NCBI RefSeq assembly: GCF_002567005.1
Contig: NZ_NUZU01000013.1
Coordinates: 217,721 to 281,720, forward strand
Direction of reading: 5' to 3'
DNA: 64,000 bases
Origin: Bacillus sp. AFS073361
GTDB taxonomy: Bacteria; Bacillota; Bacilli; Bacillales; Cytobacillaceae
In this document: piece after piece, positions 1 to 9,028 of the stretch
Layout of the letters: each line of letters opens with the position of its first letter
How positions within the stretch are numbered: the first letter of the stretch is position 1
Translations under genes and position numbers: made by a program
The notes under the pieces: generated by a model
Seen by the model: the letters and a program-made list of their open reading frames with translations, nothing else
The model's database searches: none
Told to the model about the DNA's origin: nothing

Positions 1-11
1 TTAAATATCAT
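1..11 (-). CDS. rpoY: RNA polymerase epsilon subunit, first codons only (partial)
   Basis: The first 11 bases, read on the minus strand, begin with ATG and encode Met-Ile-Phe before leaving the window. An AGGAG ribosome site lies about 10 nt upstream. The start of RpoY (YkzG), a small accessory subunit of RNA polymerase in Firmicutes, is Met-Ile-Phe-Lys as I remember it, and the rpoY-rnjA pair lies next to def in Bacillus, so position and first residues agree. Only three codons are visible, so the call rests mainly on synteny. Confidence 0.45.
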
Positions 12-159
12 TACAATATCGCTCCTAACTTGGGACATAGCTTTTTCTATTATATAAAACATTTTCATCTTTTTCATTTATTTTCTTTGGAAAACATTAG
101 TCTTGTATGAAAAGTATGTAAAAAGAATCGTTGTTTTTACAATTTACAATAATGAAGGA

Positions 160-181
160 GCCCTTCGCAAGTTTGAAGGGC
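160..181 (-). terminator. hairpin downstream of the small basic ORF
   Basis: GCCCTTC and GAAGGGC form a perfect 7-bp stem around an 8-nt loop. On the minus strand the stem is followed by TCCTTCATT, a weak T-rich tail, so termination is plausible but not strong. Confidence 0.35.
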
Positions 182-205
182 CCTAAATAAATTTAGGCAA
201 TGTAT

Positions 206-277
206 TTATGCAATAGATTTTTTTCGTAGTAAATCATTCCACTGTTTTAAGAGCTTCTTTCTAAGCTTCTTTAACAT
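206..277 (-). CDS. putative 23-residue basic peptide
   Basis: A short minus-strand reading frame begins with ATG preceded by AAGGAG at a 10-nt spacing. It encodes a strongly basic amphipathic peptide that opens MLKKLRKKLLKQ and ends KKSIA. Two hairpins follow the stop codon, including one at 160-181. A possible promoter (TTACTT, 18 nt, TATAAA) lies upstream on the same strand. I do not recognise it. A tiny basic peptide with its own ribosome site could be a regulator or a membrane-active peptide, but a chance frame cannot be excluded. Confidence 0.35.
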   Translation of the reverse strand: MLKKLRKKLLKQWNDLLRKKSIA

Positions 278-452
278 AGTGGATCATCTCCTTATCTCCT
301 ATTTTATACGAACCTTGTCCAATGTAAAGTAAGCTATGGCAGATTATTGAAGTTTTTTTAAAATAAGAGTATTTTTACTTTATTATATGAAGAAAATGCT
401 GATTCAATCATGGTTAAACATGGAATTAGATTGACAATATAAAATCCAGCTA

Positions 453-482
453 AAAAAGAACCGACCCTTGGGCCAGTTCTTT
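453..482 (-). terminator. intrinsic terminator of def
   Basis: An imperfect stem built on AAAGAAC/GTTCTTT with a CCC/GGG top is followed on the minus strand by GTTCTTTTTT. It lies about 30 nt after the def stop codon. Confidence 0.65.
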
Positions 483-511
483 TATGTTTTTACAACTTCA
501 AATATGGCGAT

Positions 512-1066
512 TTACCGCTCGATTGCAATGGCACCTTCTATCGGTCTTAATGGATCTTCATGATTAATATAATCATAAAACATAATCCCATTTAAATGAT
601 CAATTTCGTGTTGAAAACAAATAGCAGGAAGTCCTTTTAAACGAAGTTTCACTTCTTCACCGTTTAGAGTTGTTCCCTTTACCGTGATTCTTGCATATCT
701 CGGGACGTAGCCAGGAATTGCTCTATCAACGGACAGGCAGCCTTCGCCGGAGTTCAAATAGGATTTTTCAACAGAATGGCTAATAATTTTTGGGTTAAAT
801 AGCGCATAACTATAAAGAGTCCCTGTCTCATCCATTAAATGGACAGCAATCATTCGTTTTAAGACATTGATTTGTGGGGCGGCTAAACCGATTCCAGGGC
901 GCAGGCCGTATTGTATAGACATTTCAGGATTTTGGCTATTAATGACATATTCTAATAAGCTGCTTAGTATTTGTTTATCCTCTTCAGAAGGCGGCATGGA
1001 TACTTCTGCTGCCACTTTTCTAAGGGAAGGATGGCCATCTCGTATGATATCACCCATCGTTATCAT
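512..1066 (-). CDS. def: peptide deformylase
   Basis: Removes the N-formyl group from the initiator methionine of new proteins, using a metal ion. All three family motifs are present in order: GIGLAAPQ (residues 58-65), EGCLS with the metal-binding Cys110, and HEIDH (153-157) with the two metal-binding histidines and the catalytic Glu. The length of 184 residues matches the longer Gram-positive type (YkrB/DefB). An AGGAG site lies 10 nt before the chosen ATG; a second in-frame ATG three codons later is spaced too far. It is a single-gene unit with its own terminator and lies next to rpoY, as in B. subtilis. Confidence 0.95.
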   Translation of the reverse strand: MITMGDIIRDGHPSLRKVAAEVSMPPSEEDKQILSSLLEYVINSQNPEMSIQYGLRPGIGLAAPQINVLKRMIAVHLMDETGTLYSYALFNPKIISHSVEKSYLNSGEGCLSVDRAIPGYVPRYARITVKGTTLNGEEVKLRLKGLPAICFQHEIDHLNGIMFYDYINHEDPLRPIEGAIAIER

Positions 1067-1244
1067 GAAACACTCACTCCTGTACTCTAACTGAATTATT
1101 GATAATAATTAGTCTATCAGACAATTAATAAAAAGTTAACAATTGATTAAAGCCCACCTGATGAATCCTTTTCACAAACTTGTTATTGTCAAACAAACCA
1201 AGTGCCGATATAGTAGAATATGGAATAAGCAGGAGGTTTAAAAC

Positions 1245-1907
1245 ATGTCATTTATAAAAAATTCTAGTTTTATTTTTTTTATATTGGTTTTGGCAGTGAT
1301 TTTTGCAGGATGTACAAAAGAAAAAACACCTGAAGAAAAAATGTATACCGTGTTAGAAAAAGTCGTAACGGCAGAAAAGGTATTCGAGGAACAACAGAAT
1401 CCGCTTTTTGAACTTGAAAAAAAGGAAAAAGCGATTTATGACCATATTATTGAACTCGGCATGAAAGAATATGATCAAATCGTTAAGCTTTCAGATGAAG
1501 CCCTTTTATTAGTAGATCAAAGAAAAGAACTTATGGATAAGGAAACAAACAGTATCAAGCTCTCAGAAAAGGAATTTTCAAAAGCTAAAAAAATAAAGGA
1601 TAAATTTGAAGATCCAAGCCTTACGAAATTAGCAAATGAAATGTATGAGACGATGATGAAAAGATATGAAGCGCATGAAGAGTTATTCACTGAATATAAT
1701 GAAGCCCTTAAAAATGATAAAGCATTATACGAAATGTTTAAAAATAAAAACCTCCCACTTGATGATCTTGAAGCCCAAGTAAATAAACTCAATGAAACAT
1801 ATAAAAGGATTTCTAATGCAAATGAAAAATTTAATATGCTGACAGAACAATACAATGACAAAAAGTTGTCATTTTATAAGCAGGCAGGACTTAATTCAAG
1901 TAACTAA
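1245..1907 (+). CDS. ykyA: YkyA-family cell-wall-binding lipoprotein
   Basis: A 220-residue exported lipoprotein. A lysine-containing N terminus is followed by a hydrophobic stretch ending in a lipobox (Phe-Ala-Gly-Cys, Cys23), so the mature protein should be anchored to the outer face of the membrane. The rest is highly charged and strongly helical, rich in Glu and Lys with heptad-like spacing, as expected for the YkyA family (putative cell-wall-binding lipoproteins). AGGAGG precedes the ATG by about 8 nt. It lies between def and pdhA as in B. subtilis and ends at a strong terminator. The molecular role is unknown. Confidence 0.85.
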   Translation: MSFIKNSSFIFFILVLAVIFAGCTKEKTPEEKMYTVLEKVVTAEKVFEEQQNPLFELEKKEKAIYDHIIELGMKEYDQIVKLSDEALLLVDQRKELMDKETNSIKLSEKEFSKAKKIKDKFEDPSLTKLANEMYETMMKRYEAHEELFTEYNEALKNDKALYEMFKNKNLPLDDLEAQVNKLNETYKRISNANEKFNMLTEQYNDKKLSFYKQAGLNSSN

Positions 1908-1921
1908 ATAGTATTTAATAT

Positions 1922-1952
1922 AAAAAAATCGGCAAACCATGCCGATTTTTTT
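1922..1952 (+). terminator. terminator after ykyA
   Basis: AATCGGC and GCCGATT form a stem around a short loop, flanked by an A run on the left and a T run on the right, so it may work in both directions. Confidence 0.85.
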
Positions 1953-2330
1953 ATATTATAACAACTGCAAAAAAAGAAAATATATATATAACAGATTTTG
2001 AAATCTAATGATACAGAAGGAATAATAAACAATTAATTAGCAACATGTTAGTGTTGAAAAATATTAATACATACTATTTGACGTGTAAAAACTAATGAGG
2101 TAAACTTGTAAATGAGTTCATTAATTGTATCAATGATGTTACATAAAATAGTGATACAGAATAAAATGATGGTGAGGTAAAAGAAAATTGTTTTATCTTA
2201 TCTTTTCTGTGAAAACTATTTATTAGTATGTTTAAGACTAAGCTAACCAATTTTCTATGTAATATCACGGGTTTACCCAATACAAAGTTAAAATGAATAG
2301 GCCTGAATATCTGCTTTTATTCTTTAGGTT
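1953..2330. other. AT-rich spacer upstream of the pdh operon
   Basis: No convincing gene was seen in this stretch. A 62-residue minus-strand frame over 2092-2280 has neither a ribosome site nor protein-like composition. The stretch probably holds regulatory DNA for pdhA, but I could not identify a specific operator. Confidence 0.4.
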
Positions 2331-2358
2331 TTGGGTAATCTAACTTAGTGGATAATAT
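2331..2358 (+). promoter_or_regulatory. possible sigma-A promoter of pdhABCD
   Basis: TTGGGT and TAATAT separated by 16 nt would start transcription about 38 nt before the pdhA ATG. The -35 box is only a fair match, so this is tentative. Confidence 0.4.
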
Positions 2359-2402
2359 TTTCAAAAATTTAGCTCCTGAATTGAAAGGAAGAGGTGACCT
2401 AA

Positions 2403-3518
<1,116 letters not shown>

Positions 3519-3521
3519 GCC

Positions 3522-4499
3522 ATGGCTCAAATGACAATGATTCAAGCAATTACAGATGCTTTACGTTCGGAATTACGCAACGATCCAAATGTGTTAGTAT
3601 TCGGTGAGGACGTTGGTGTAAACGGTGGTGTATTCCGTGCAACCGAAGGGTTGCAACAGGAATTTGGCGAAGATCGTGTATTTGACACTCCACTCGCTGA
3701 ATCTGGTATCGGCGGCTTAGCAGTAGGTCTAAGTTTGCAAGGATTCCGCCCGGTTCCAGAAATTCAATTTTTTGGATTCGTATTTGAGGTCATGGATTCT
3801 ATTGCTGGTCAATTAGCCCGTCAACGTTATCGTTCAGGTGGAAAGTTTAGTGCGCCTGTAACATTTCGCTCGCCATTTGGCGGAGGGGTACATACTCCTG
3901 ATATGCACGCTGACAGTTTAGAAGGACTTATGGCTCAGACACCTGGAGTTAAGGTTGTTATTCCTTCCACTCCTTATGATGCTAAGGGGCTGCTCATTTC
4001 ATCTATCCGTGACAATGATACAGTTGTTTTCCTTGAGCATATGAAGTTATACCGATCTTTCCGTCAAGAAGTTCCTGAAGAGTCATATACAATTCCACTA
4101 GGAAAAGCTGAAGTTAAACGTGAAGGTACAGACGTTACAATTGTTACCTATGGTGCAATGGTACATGAGTCATTGAAAGCTGCAGAAGAGTTAGAAAAAG
4201 AAGGTTTTTCTGCGGAAGTAATTGATTTACGGACTGTAAGCCCGATTGATATTGAGACAATTATTGCATCCGTTGAAAAAACTGGCCGTGCGATTGTTGT
4301 TCAAGAAGCGCAAAAACAAGCTGGTATTGCAGCAAATGTTGTTGCTGAAATAAATGATCGTGCAATTTTAAGTTTGGAAGCACCAGTCTTACGTGTGGCT
4401 GCTCCAGATACTGTTTTTCCATTCCCGCAAGCAGAAGCTGTTTGGCTTCCGAATTATAAAGATGTCATTGCAACAGCTAAAAAGGTTTTAACCTTTTAA
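3522..4499 (+). CDS. pdhB: pyruvate dehydrogenase E1 component, beta subunit
   Basis: Partner of PdhA in the alpha2-beta2 E1 enzyme. The 325-residue sequence shows the transketolase pyrimidine-binding domain in the first half (for example [15 protein letters not shown] and DTPLAESGI) and the transketolase C-terminal domain from about residue 200. Its length is typical. An AAGGAG site lies within the end of pdhA. The 77-nt gap before pdhC carries no strong terminator, which fits a single four-gene operon. Confidence 0.97.
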   Translation: MAQMTMIQAITDALRSELRNDPNVLVFGEDVGVNGGVFRATEGLQQEFGEDRVFDTPLAESGIGGLAVGLSLQGFRPVPEIQFFGFVFEVMDSIAGQLARQRYRSGGKFSAPVTFRSPFGGGVHTPDMHADSLEGLMAQTPGVKVVIPSTPYDAKGLLISSIRDNDTVVFLEHMKLYRSFRQEVPEESYTIPLGKAEVKREGTDVTIVTYGAMVHESLKAAEELEKEGFSAEVIDLRTVSPIDIETIIASVEKTGRAIVVQEAQKQAGIAANVVAEINDRAILSLEAPVLRVAAPDTVFPFPQAEAVWLPNYKDVIATAKKVLTF

Positions 4500-4576
4500 T
4501 TAACCTATTTAATCGTACACTAATATTTCTAGTTATGTTGCTCAAAAAAACATGTAATTTAGGAGGATGAATCCTA

Positions 4577-5905
4577 GTGTCATTTCAATTTAAAATGCCT
4601 GACATCGGTGAAGGTATACATGAAGGCGAAATTGTTAAATGGTTCGTAAAACCAGGTGACAAAGTTCAAGAAGATGATGTACTTTGCGAGATTCAAAATG
4701 ATAAAGCTGTAGTAGAAATCCCTTCCCCTGTTGAAGGAACAGTAGTTGATGTATTAGTTGGCGAAGGTACTGTCGCAACAGTTGGACAAGTTTTGGTAAC
4801 CTTTGATGCTCCTGGTTACGAAAACCTTCAATTTAAAGGCGATGAACATGCTGATGAACCAAAACAAGAAGAGAAGCCAGCGGCAGCAGCCCCTGCGCCA
4901 GAGGTTAAACAAGATGCAGCACCACAACCAGCAGCAGTAGCAGTGGCACCGCATGTTGAAGTAGATCCAAATCGTCGAATTGTAGCAATGCCGTCTGTTC
5001 GTAAATACGCTCGTGAAAAAGGAATAAATATCCAGTTAGTTCCTGGTACAGGAAATCTTGGCCGAATTTTAAAGACTGATATCGATGCTTTTGTCAGCGG
5101 TGGAGCAGCACCTTCGCCACAGGCAGCTACTAATGCAGCTGCGGTAACTGAAACAGCTGAAGTGGAAGCACCAAAAGCAGCCGCTGCTATTTCACAAGGT
5201 GAATACCCAGAAACACGCGAGAAGATGAGTGGTATTCGGAAGGCAATTGCTAAGGCCATGGTTAACTCTAAGCACACTGCACCACACGTAACACTTATGG
5301 ATGAAGTGGATGTAACTAAACTTGTTTCACACCGTAAGAAGTTTAAAGAGGTAGCTGCAGCCAAAGGCATTAAGCTTACATTCTTACCATACATCGTTAA
5401 AGCATTAACAAGTGCATTACGTGAATTCCCTGCATTAAACACATCACTAGATGATGCAACAAGTGAAATTATTCATAAGCATTATTATAATATTGGAATT
5501 GCAGCTGACACAGAAAAAGGCTTACTTGTACCAGTTGTAAAAGATGCAGACCGTAAGTCAGTTTTCACAATTTCTAACGAAATCAATGAATTAGCTGGAA
5601 AAGCACGGGACGGAAAACTTGCTCCTAATGAAATGAAAGGTGCTTCATGTACGATTTCCAACATTGGTTCAGCGGGCGGTCAATGGTTTACTCCAGTAAT
5701 TAATCACCCTGAAGTTGCCATCTTGGGTGTTGGCCGTATTGCAGAAAAACCAATCGTTAAAAATGGTGAAATTGTTGCGGCACCAGTATTAGCTTTATCT
5801 TTAAGCTTTGACCACCGTATGATCGATGGAGCAACAGCACAAAATGCATTAAATCATATTAAACGTTTGTTGAACGATCCAGAACTATTGTTAATGGAGG
5901 CGTAA
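4577..5905 (+). CDS. pdhC: dihydrolipoamide acetyltransferase (E2)
   Basis: Core of the pyruvate dehydrogenase complex; it moves the acetyl group from lipoate to CoA. Domains in order are one lipoyl domain (about 1-80, lipoyl lysine Lys43 in QNDKAVVE), an Ala/Pro/Glu-rich flexible linker, a peripheral-subunit-binding domain (about 130-170), a second Ala-rich linker, and the catalytic domain to the end. The active-site motif DHRMIDGA lies near residue 412. The 442-residue length equals that of B. subtilis PdhC. An AGGAGG site lies about 10 nt before the start codon, which is GTG. Confidence 0.97.
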   Translation: MSFQFKMPDIGEGIHEGEIVKWFVKPGDKVQEDDVLCEIQNDKAVVEIPSPVEGTVVDVLVGEGTVATVGQVLVTFDAPGYENLQFKGDEHADEPKQEEKPAAAAPAPEVKQDAAPQPAAVAVAPHVEVDPNRRIVAMPSVRKYAREKGINIQLVPGTGNLGRILKTDIDAFVSGGAAPSPQAATNAAAVTETAEVEAPKAAAAISQGEYPETREKMSGIRKAIAKAMVNSKHTAPHVTLMDEVDVTKLVSHRKKFKEVAAAKGIKLTFLPYIVKALTSALREFPALNTSLDDATSEIIHKHYYNIGIAADTEKGLLVPVVKDADRKSVFTISNEINELAGKARDGKLAPNEMKGASCTISNIGSAGGQWFTPVINHPEVAILGVGRIAEKPIVKNGEIVAAPVLALSLSFDHRMIDGATAQNALNHIKRLLNDPELLLMEA

Positions 5906-5909
5906 TATA

Positions 5910-7325
5910 ATGGTCGTTGGAGATTTCCCAATTGAAACAGATACTATAGTCATCGGAGCTGGTCCAGGAGGATATGTTGCAGCTATTCGTGCAGCACAGC
6001 TTGGACAAAAGGTGACAATTGTTGAAAAAGAATATGTAGGCGGCGTTTGTTTAAATGTCGGTTGTATTCCATCGAAAGCGTTAATTTCGGCAGGACACCG
6101 TTACGAAACAGCCATGCATTCGGATACTTTTGGAATTACCGCAGAAAATGTAAAAGTGGATTTTACAAAAGTTCAAGAATTTAAGGCAGGCATCGTTAAA
6201 AAGTTAACAGGTGGTGTCGAAGGTTTATTAAAAGGTAATAAAGTAAACATTGCTCGTGGTGAGGCCTATTTTGTTGATGCCAATACATTACGTGTAATCA
6301 ATGAAGATTCAGCACAGACTTATACCTTTAAAAATGCAATTATTGCAACTGGTTCTCGTCCTATCGAGCTCCCAGCCTTTAAATATTCAAAACGTGTTCT
6401 GAATTCTACAGGTGCACTTAACTTAAATGAAATTCCTGAAAAAATCGTTGTTATCGGCGGTGGAGTAATCGGAATTGAACTAGGTGGTGCTTATGCAAAC
6501 TTTGGCAGCCAGGTTACCATTTTAGAAGGTGCGGAAGAAATACTCGGTCTTGGCGTTTTTGACAAGCAAATGGCTGCTCTTGTAAAGAAAAGCATGAAGA
6601 AAAAAGGTGCAGAATTCTTTACAAAAGCATTTGCTAAGGGCGTTGAAGAAACTGAAAACGGCGTTGTTGTAACGTTCGAAACAAAAGGCGAAGAAAAGAA
6701 AATCGAAGCAGATTATGTGTTTGTAATGGTTGGAAGACGCCCTAACACTGATGAAATGGGATTAGAACAAGTGGGTGTTAAGTTATCTGACCGTGGTTTG
6801 ATTGAGATTGACAAACAATGTCGCACGAACCTTAGCAATATCTATGCTATTGGTGATGTTGTTGCTGGTCCTCAATTGGCACATAAAGCATCATATGAAG
6901 CGAAAATTGCTGCTGAGGCAATTGCTGGTCACACGTCTGAAATTGATTATTTAGGTATTCCTGCTGTTGTATTCTCTGAACCTGAATTAGCATCTGTTGG
7001 TTATACAGAAGCGCAAGCAAAAGAAGAAGGACTTGCTGTGAATGCAGCTAAGTTCCCATTTGCTGCTAATGGTCGTGCGTTATCATTAGACAGTGGTGAT
7101 GGATTCTTGAAACTAATTACTCGGAAAGAAGATGGACTTGTAATTGGGGCACAGATTGCTGGAACAAGCGCATCAGATATGATTGCAGAATTAGGCCTAG
7201 CGATTGAAGCAGGAATGACTGCAGAAGATCTTGCTATGACCATCCATGCACATCCAACACTTGGAGAAATCACAATGGAAGCGGCAGAAGTTGCATTAGG
7301 AAGCCCAATCCATATTATGAAATAA
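5910..7325 (+). CDS. pdhD: dihydrolipoamide dehydrogenase (E3)
   Basis: FAD enzyme that reoxidises dihydrolipoamide and makes NADH for the pyruvate dehydrogenase complex, and probably for other 2-oxoacid dehydrogenases. Visible features are the FAD motif GAGPGG (16-21), the redox disulfide Cys47/Cys52 in [10 protein letters not shown], the NAD motif GGGVIG near residue 190, and the C-terminal catalytic HAHPT. The 471-residue length is standard. It starts 4 nt after pdhC, and a strong terminator closes the operon. Confidence 0.97.
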   Translation: MVVGDFPIETDTIVIGAGPGGYVAAIRAAQLGQKVTIVEKEYVGGVCLNVGCIPSKALISAGHRYETAMHSDTFGITAENVKVDFTKVQEFKAGIVKKLTGGVEGLLKGNKVNIARGEAYFVDANTLRVINEDSAQTYTFKNAIIATGSRPIELPAFKYSKRVLNSTGALNLNEIPEKIVVIGGGVIGIELGGAYANFGSQVTILEGAEEILGLGVFDKQMAALVKKSMKKKGAEFFTKAFAKGVEETENGVVVTFETKGEEKKIEADYVFVMVGRRPNTDEMGLEQVGVKLSDRGLIEIDKQCRTNLSNIYAIGDVVAGPQLAHKASYEAKIAAEAIAGHTSEIDYLGIPAVVFSEPELASVGYTEAQAKEEGLAVNAAKFPFAANGRALSLDSGDGFLKLITRKEDGLVIGAQIAGTSASDMIAELGLAIEAGMTAEDLAMTIHAHPTLGEITMEAAEVALGSPIHIMK

Positions 7326-7335
7326 TTTAGAAACA

Positions 7336-7374
7336 AAAAAGTCCTTTTCGCTAAATAGCGGAAAGGACTTTTTC
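7336..7374 (+). terminator. terminator of the pdh operon
   Basis: AAGTCCTTT and GGAAAGGACTT form a long stem with a TCGCTAAATAGCG top, followed by TTTTT. Confidence 0.9.
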
Positions 7375-7521
7375 TATTTAGGATGATTTGATTTATGTAC
7401 TGAGGCGTAAAAATATCCCTGGTATCATAAAAACAAAATATATCTCTCGTTTTTAGAACATATACTTAAAAGAAACAGCATTCTAATATCAATTTTGAAT
7501 GTATTAAGAGTGGTGATAAAT

Positions 7522-7764
7522 ATGAGGGTCTATATTGTCGTGATATTACAATTTATCATTTGGAGTGGTTATACATTTATTGAATGGTTGTCAAAGCATG
7601 ACCAACTTATATATAAAGTCATCATGTTTTTTGTGTTTTTTTATCTAGCCTTTTTAATTGGAAATCATGTAACCAAATCAGCGCGTAAAACTCTATTTAT
7701 CACTACCTTAAGCCTCGTTATATACACTTCGATTCACTATACCATGGAAATGTTTATGCACTAA
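7522..7764 (+). CDS. small membrane protein of unknown function
   Basis: About 80 residues with three probable membrane segments separated by short charged loops. I chose the ATG at 7522 because a GTGGTGAT ribosome-like site lies just before it; a TTG at 7495 would add nine residues but has no obvious site. It lies alone between the pdh operon and a convergent gene, with its own terminator. I do not recognise the family. B. subtilis has the lipoprotein gene slp in this position, and this protein is not Slp because it lacks a lipobox. Confidence 0.6.
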   Translation: MRVYIVVILQFIIWSGYTFIEWLSKHDQLIYKVIMFFVFFYLAFLIGNHVTKSARKTLFITTLSLVIYTSIHYTMEMFMH

Positions 7765-7788
7765 AAAAGCCCCTCAAGGAGCTTTTTT
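7763..7788. terminator. bidirectional terminator
   Basis: AAAAAAGC...GCTTTTTT with an inner CCT/AGG pair ends both the membrane-protein gene and the convergent DUF1885 gene. Confidence 0.8.
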
Positions 7789-8221
7789 ATTTTCGTGGAT
7801 AATAATACATGATACGTTCATTGAATAGATGGAGTTCCCCTTGCAGTTTTTTCGCAAGGTACTTACAAAATTCATTGGCTTTTCCTTTATCACCGTAAGT
7901 AGATTGATCAGGTAAAGTGACTTGTATGTATGTTTGTTCAAATTCCTGACCGTCTTCATTACGAATCGTTTCCTGATCAATTCCAACTAAAATAGCATAG
8001 TAGCGTTCATCATTTGAGCGTAAATAGAACCATTTTCCTTTGGCCTCTGTTGTTTCTTTCATTTCATATGGGAAGGCTGACTCTCCGTATTCCCATCCTA
8101 TTTGGTTTCCTGTTTTTGTTGTATTTTTTTTATACTCGTGAAATAAATCTTTTACTTCCTCAATAGTTACATTTTGTTTAGCAGATGAAGGCACTAGCTT
8201 AATGTATGCGTTAACAGCCAT
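7787..8221 (-). CDS. DUF1885-type conserved protein
   Basis: A soluble protein of about 144 residues resembling, from memory, the DUF1885 family of Bacillaceae, for which structural work exists but no known function. It has a mixed alpha/beta pattern and no signal peptide or catalytic motif that I can name. Three ATG codons lie in tandem at the start. The third is best spaced (7 nt) from a GGGGGG ribosome site, so 8221 is used. It is a monocistronic gene convergent with the small membrane protein. Confidence 0.55.
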   Translation of the reverse strand: MAVNAYIKLVPSSAKQNVTIEEVKDLFHEYKKNTTKTGNQIGWEYGESAFPYEMKETTEAKGKWFYLRSNDERYYAILVGIDQETIRNEDGQEFEQTYIQVTLPDQSTYGDKGKANEFCKYLAKKLQGELHLFNERIMYYYPRK

Positions 8222-8389
8222 CATCATTCCCCCCCACTAGTCAGTTAATATTAACCATCTCTATTCTAGCACTGAATAAAATCTTATGACAACTGCCGCA
8301 TGAAATAATTGTACAAGTTTCTTGTTTCTTGTTAAAATTTGAATTATAATAATATTCTAAATATTAAATTCTAAAAGAAGGAGGAACTT

Positions 8390-8689
8390 ATGGGAATTTT
8401 TGAGAAGCTCTATGATGAGCATGAATATTCAAAAGTGAGATTTATTGGATTTACCACGGAAAGTACTCGTTATGATTTTGGAATTATTTATACCAACATG
8501 TTTTTTGGGAAGCATTTAGTTGTTTGCATGCAAACAGGCCGATCCACTCTCCTTGACCCCAAAGATATTGAAGATATTGATTACCTTCAAACTATATTCC
8601 GTATACCAGACCAACAGCAGGCCGAAGATTTAGCTGACTTCTTCAGAGAAACACTCCCATCCATCCCATTTATCACCCAATATGAGTAA
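8390..8689 (+). CDS. DUF3055 (SAV0927-like) protein
   Basis: A 99-residue acidic cytosolic protein matching, as remembered, the DUF3055 family: an N-terminal RFxGF strand, then RYDFGIIYTNMFFGKHLVV and an MQTGRS turn, and a C-terminal DLADFFRE helix. AAGGAGGA lies 8 nt before the ATG. It is followed by its own terminator and lies directly upstream of the SR1 locus. No function is known. Confidence 0.65.
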   Translation: MGIFEKLYDEHEYSKVRFIGFTTESTRYDFGIIYTNMFFGKHLVVCMQTGRSTLLDPKDIEDIDYLQTIFRIPDQQQAEDLADFFRETLPSIPFITQYE

Positions 8690-8702
8690 TAATTCAAAAA
8701 GG

Positions 8703-8727
8703 AAGGCCTGTTTAGGCCTTTTTTTTA
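8703..8727 (+). terminator. terminator after the DUF3055 gene
   Basis: AAGGCCT, GTTT, AGGCCTT form a perfect 7-bp stem followed by a run of T. Confidence 0.9.
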
Positions 8728-8761
8728 TGAACATTTTTAAAATGTGATATACAATTTAGAC

Positions 8762-8790
8762 TTGAAATTTATAATGTGATATATTATTAT
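8762..8790 (+). promoter_or_regulatory. promoter of the SR1 RNA
   Basis: TTGAAA and TATTAT are separated by 17 nt. Transcription would start near 8797 and give an RNA of roughly 225 nt ending at the terminator at 8991-9026, close to the roughly 205 nt of B. subtilis SR1. In B. subtilis this promoter is repressed by CcpN and CcpA under glycolytic conditions; I did not identify the operators here. Confidence 0.65.
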
Positions 8791-8854
8791 GTGTTTAAGG
8801 ATATATAAATACTTCGCTTTAATGACATTCATTAATGAAAAGGGGATTGAGCAA

Positions 8855-8977
8855 ATGGGTACTTTAGTATGCCAAACATGTAATTCTACTATTGATCATT
8901 TTGAAGATGAAAAAGTAACGGTGCTTTATTCTAAGTGCAATTGTTGCGAGGCTCATCATACAGAGGAAGATAAATAA
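8855..8977 (+). CDS. sr1P: GapA-binding peptide SR1P
   Basis: A 40-residue peptide beginning MGTLVCQTCNSTIDHFEDEK, close to the B. subtilis SR1P peptide as I remember it. SR1P binds glyceraldehyde-3-phosphate dehydrogenase GapA and promotes its role with RNase J1. Two Cys pairs (Cys6/Cys9 and a C-terminal CNCC) suggest a small zinc site. I chose the internal ATG rather than an upstream start at 8789 because AAAGGGG precedes it at a good distance and the conserved part begins there. Confidence 0.85.
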   Translation: MGTLVCQTCNSTIDHFEDEKVTVLYSKCNCCEAHHTEEDK

Positions 8978-8990
8978 TAGCTAATAAAAA

Positions 8991-9026
8991 TAAAACAGGA
9001 TTCCTAAATGGAATCCTGTATTTTTG
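8991..9026. terminator. terminator shared by SR1 and speA
   Basis: ACAGGATTCC and GGAATCCTGT form a 10-bp stem, with A-rich sequence on the left and ATTTTTG on the right, so it can serve both converging transcripts. Confidence 0.85.
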
Positions 9027-9028
9027 TT

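Larger units (their letters stand above)
8797..9026 (+). ncRNA. sr1: SR1 dual-function small RNA (predicted extent)
   Basis: Inferred from the promoter at 8762-8790, the SR1P reading frame inside, the terminator at the 3' end, and the position immediately downstream of the pdh region and upstream of speA, the same place as in B. subtilis. There SR1 base-pairs with ahrC mRNA and also encodes the GapA-binding peptide SR1P. The antisense part cannot be verified without the ahrC sequence. The exact 5' end is a prediction. Confidence 0.7.

Noticed and set aside
1100..1114. Fur-box-like TGATAATAATTAGTC between def and ykyA
   Set aside because: Only 11 of 14 consensus positions match, in AT-rich DNA, and neither gene is a known Fur target.
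2092..2280. 62-codon minus-strand frame upstream of pdhA
   Set aside because: No ribosome site and a composition expected from AT-rich non-coding DNA.
4828..5442. 204-codon minus-strand frame opposite pdhC
   Set aside because: It is the antisense shadow of the Ala/Pro-rich linker of pdhC; low-complexity product and no ribosome site.
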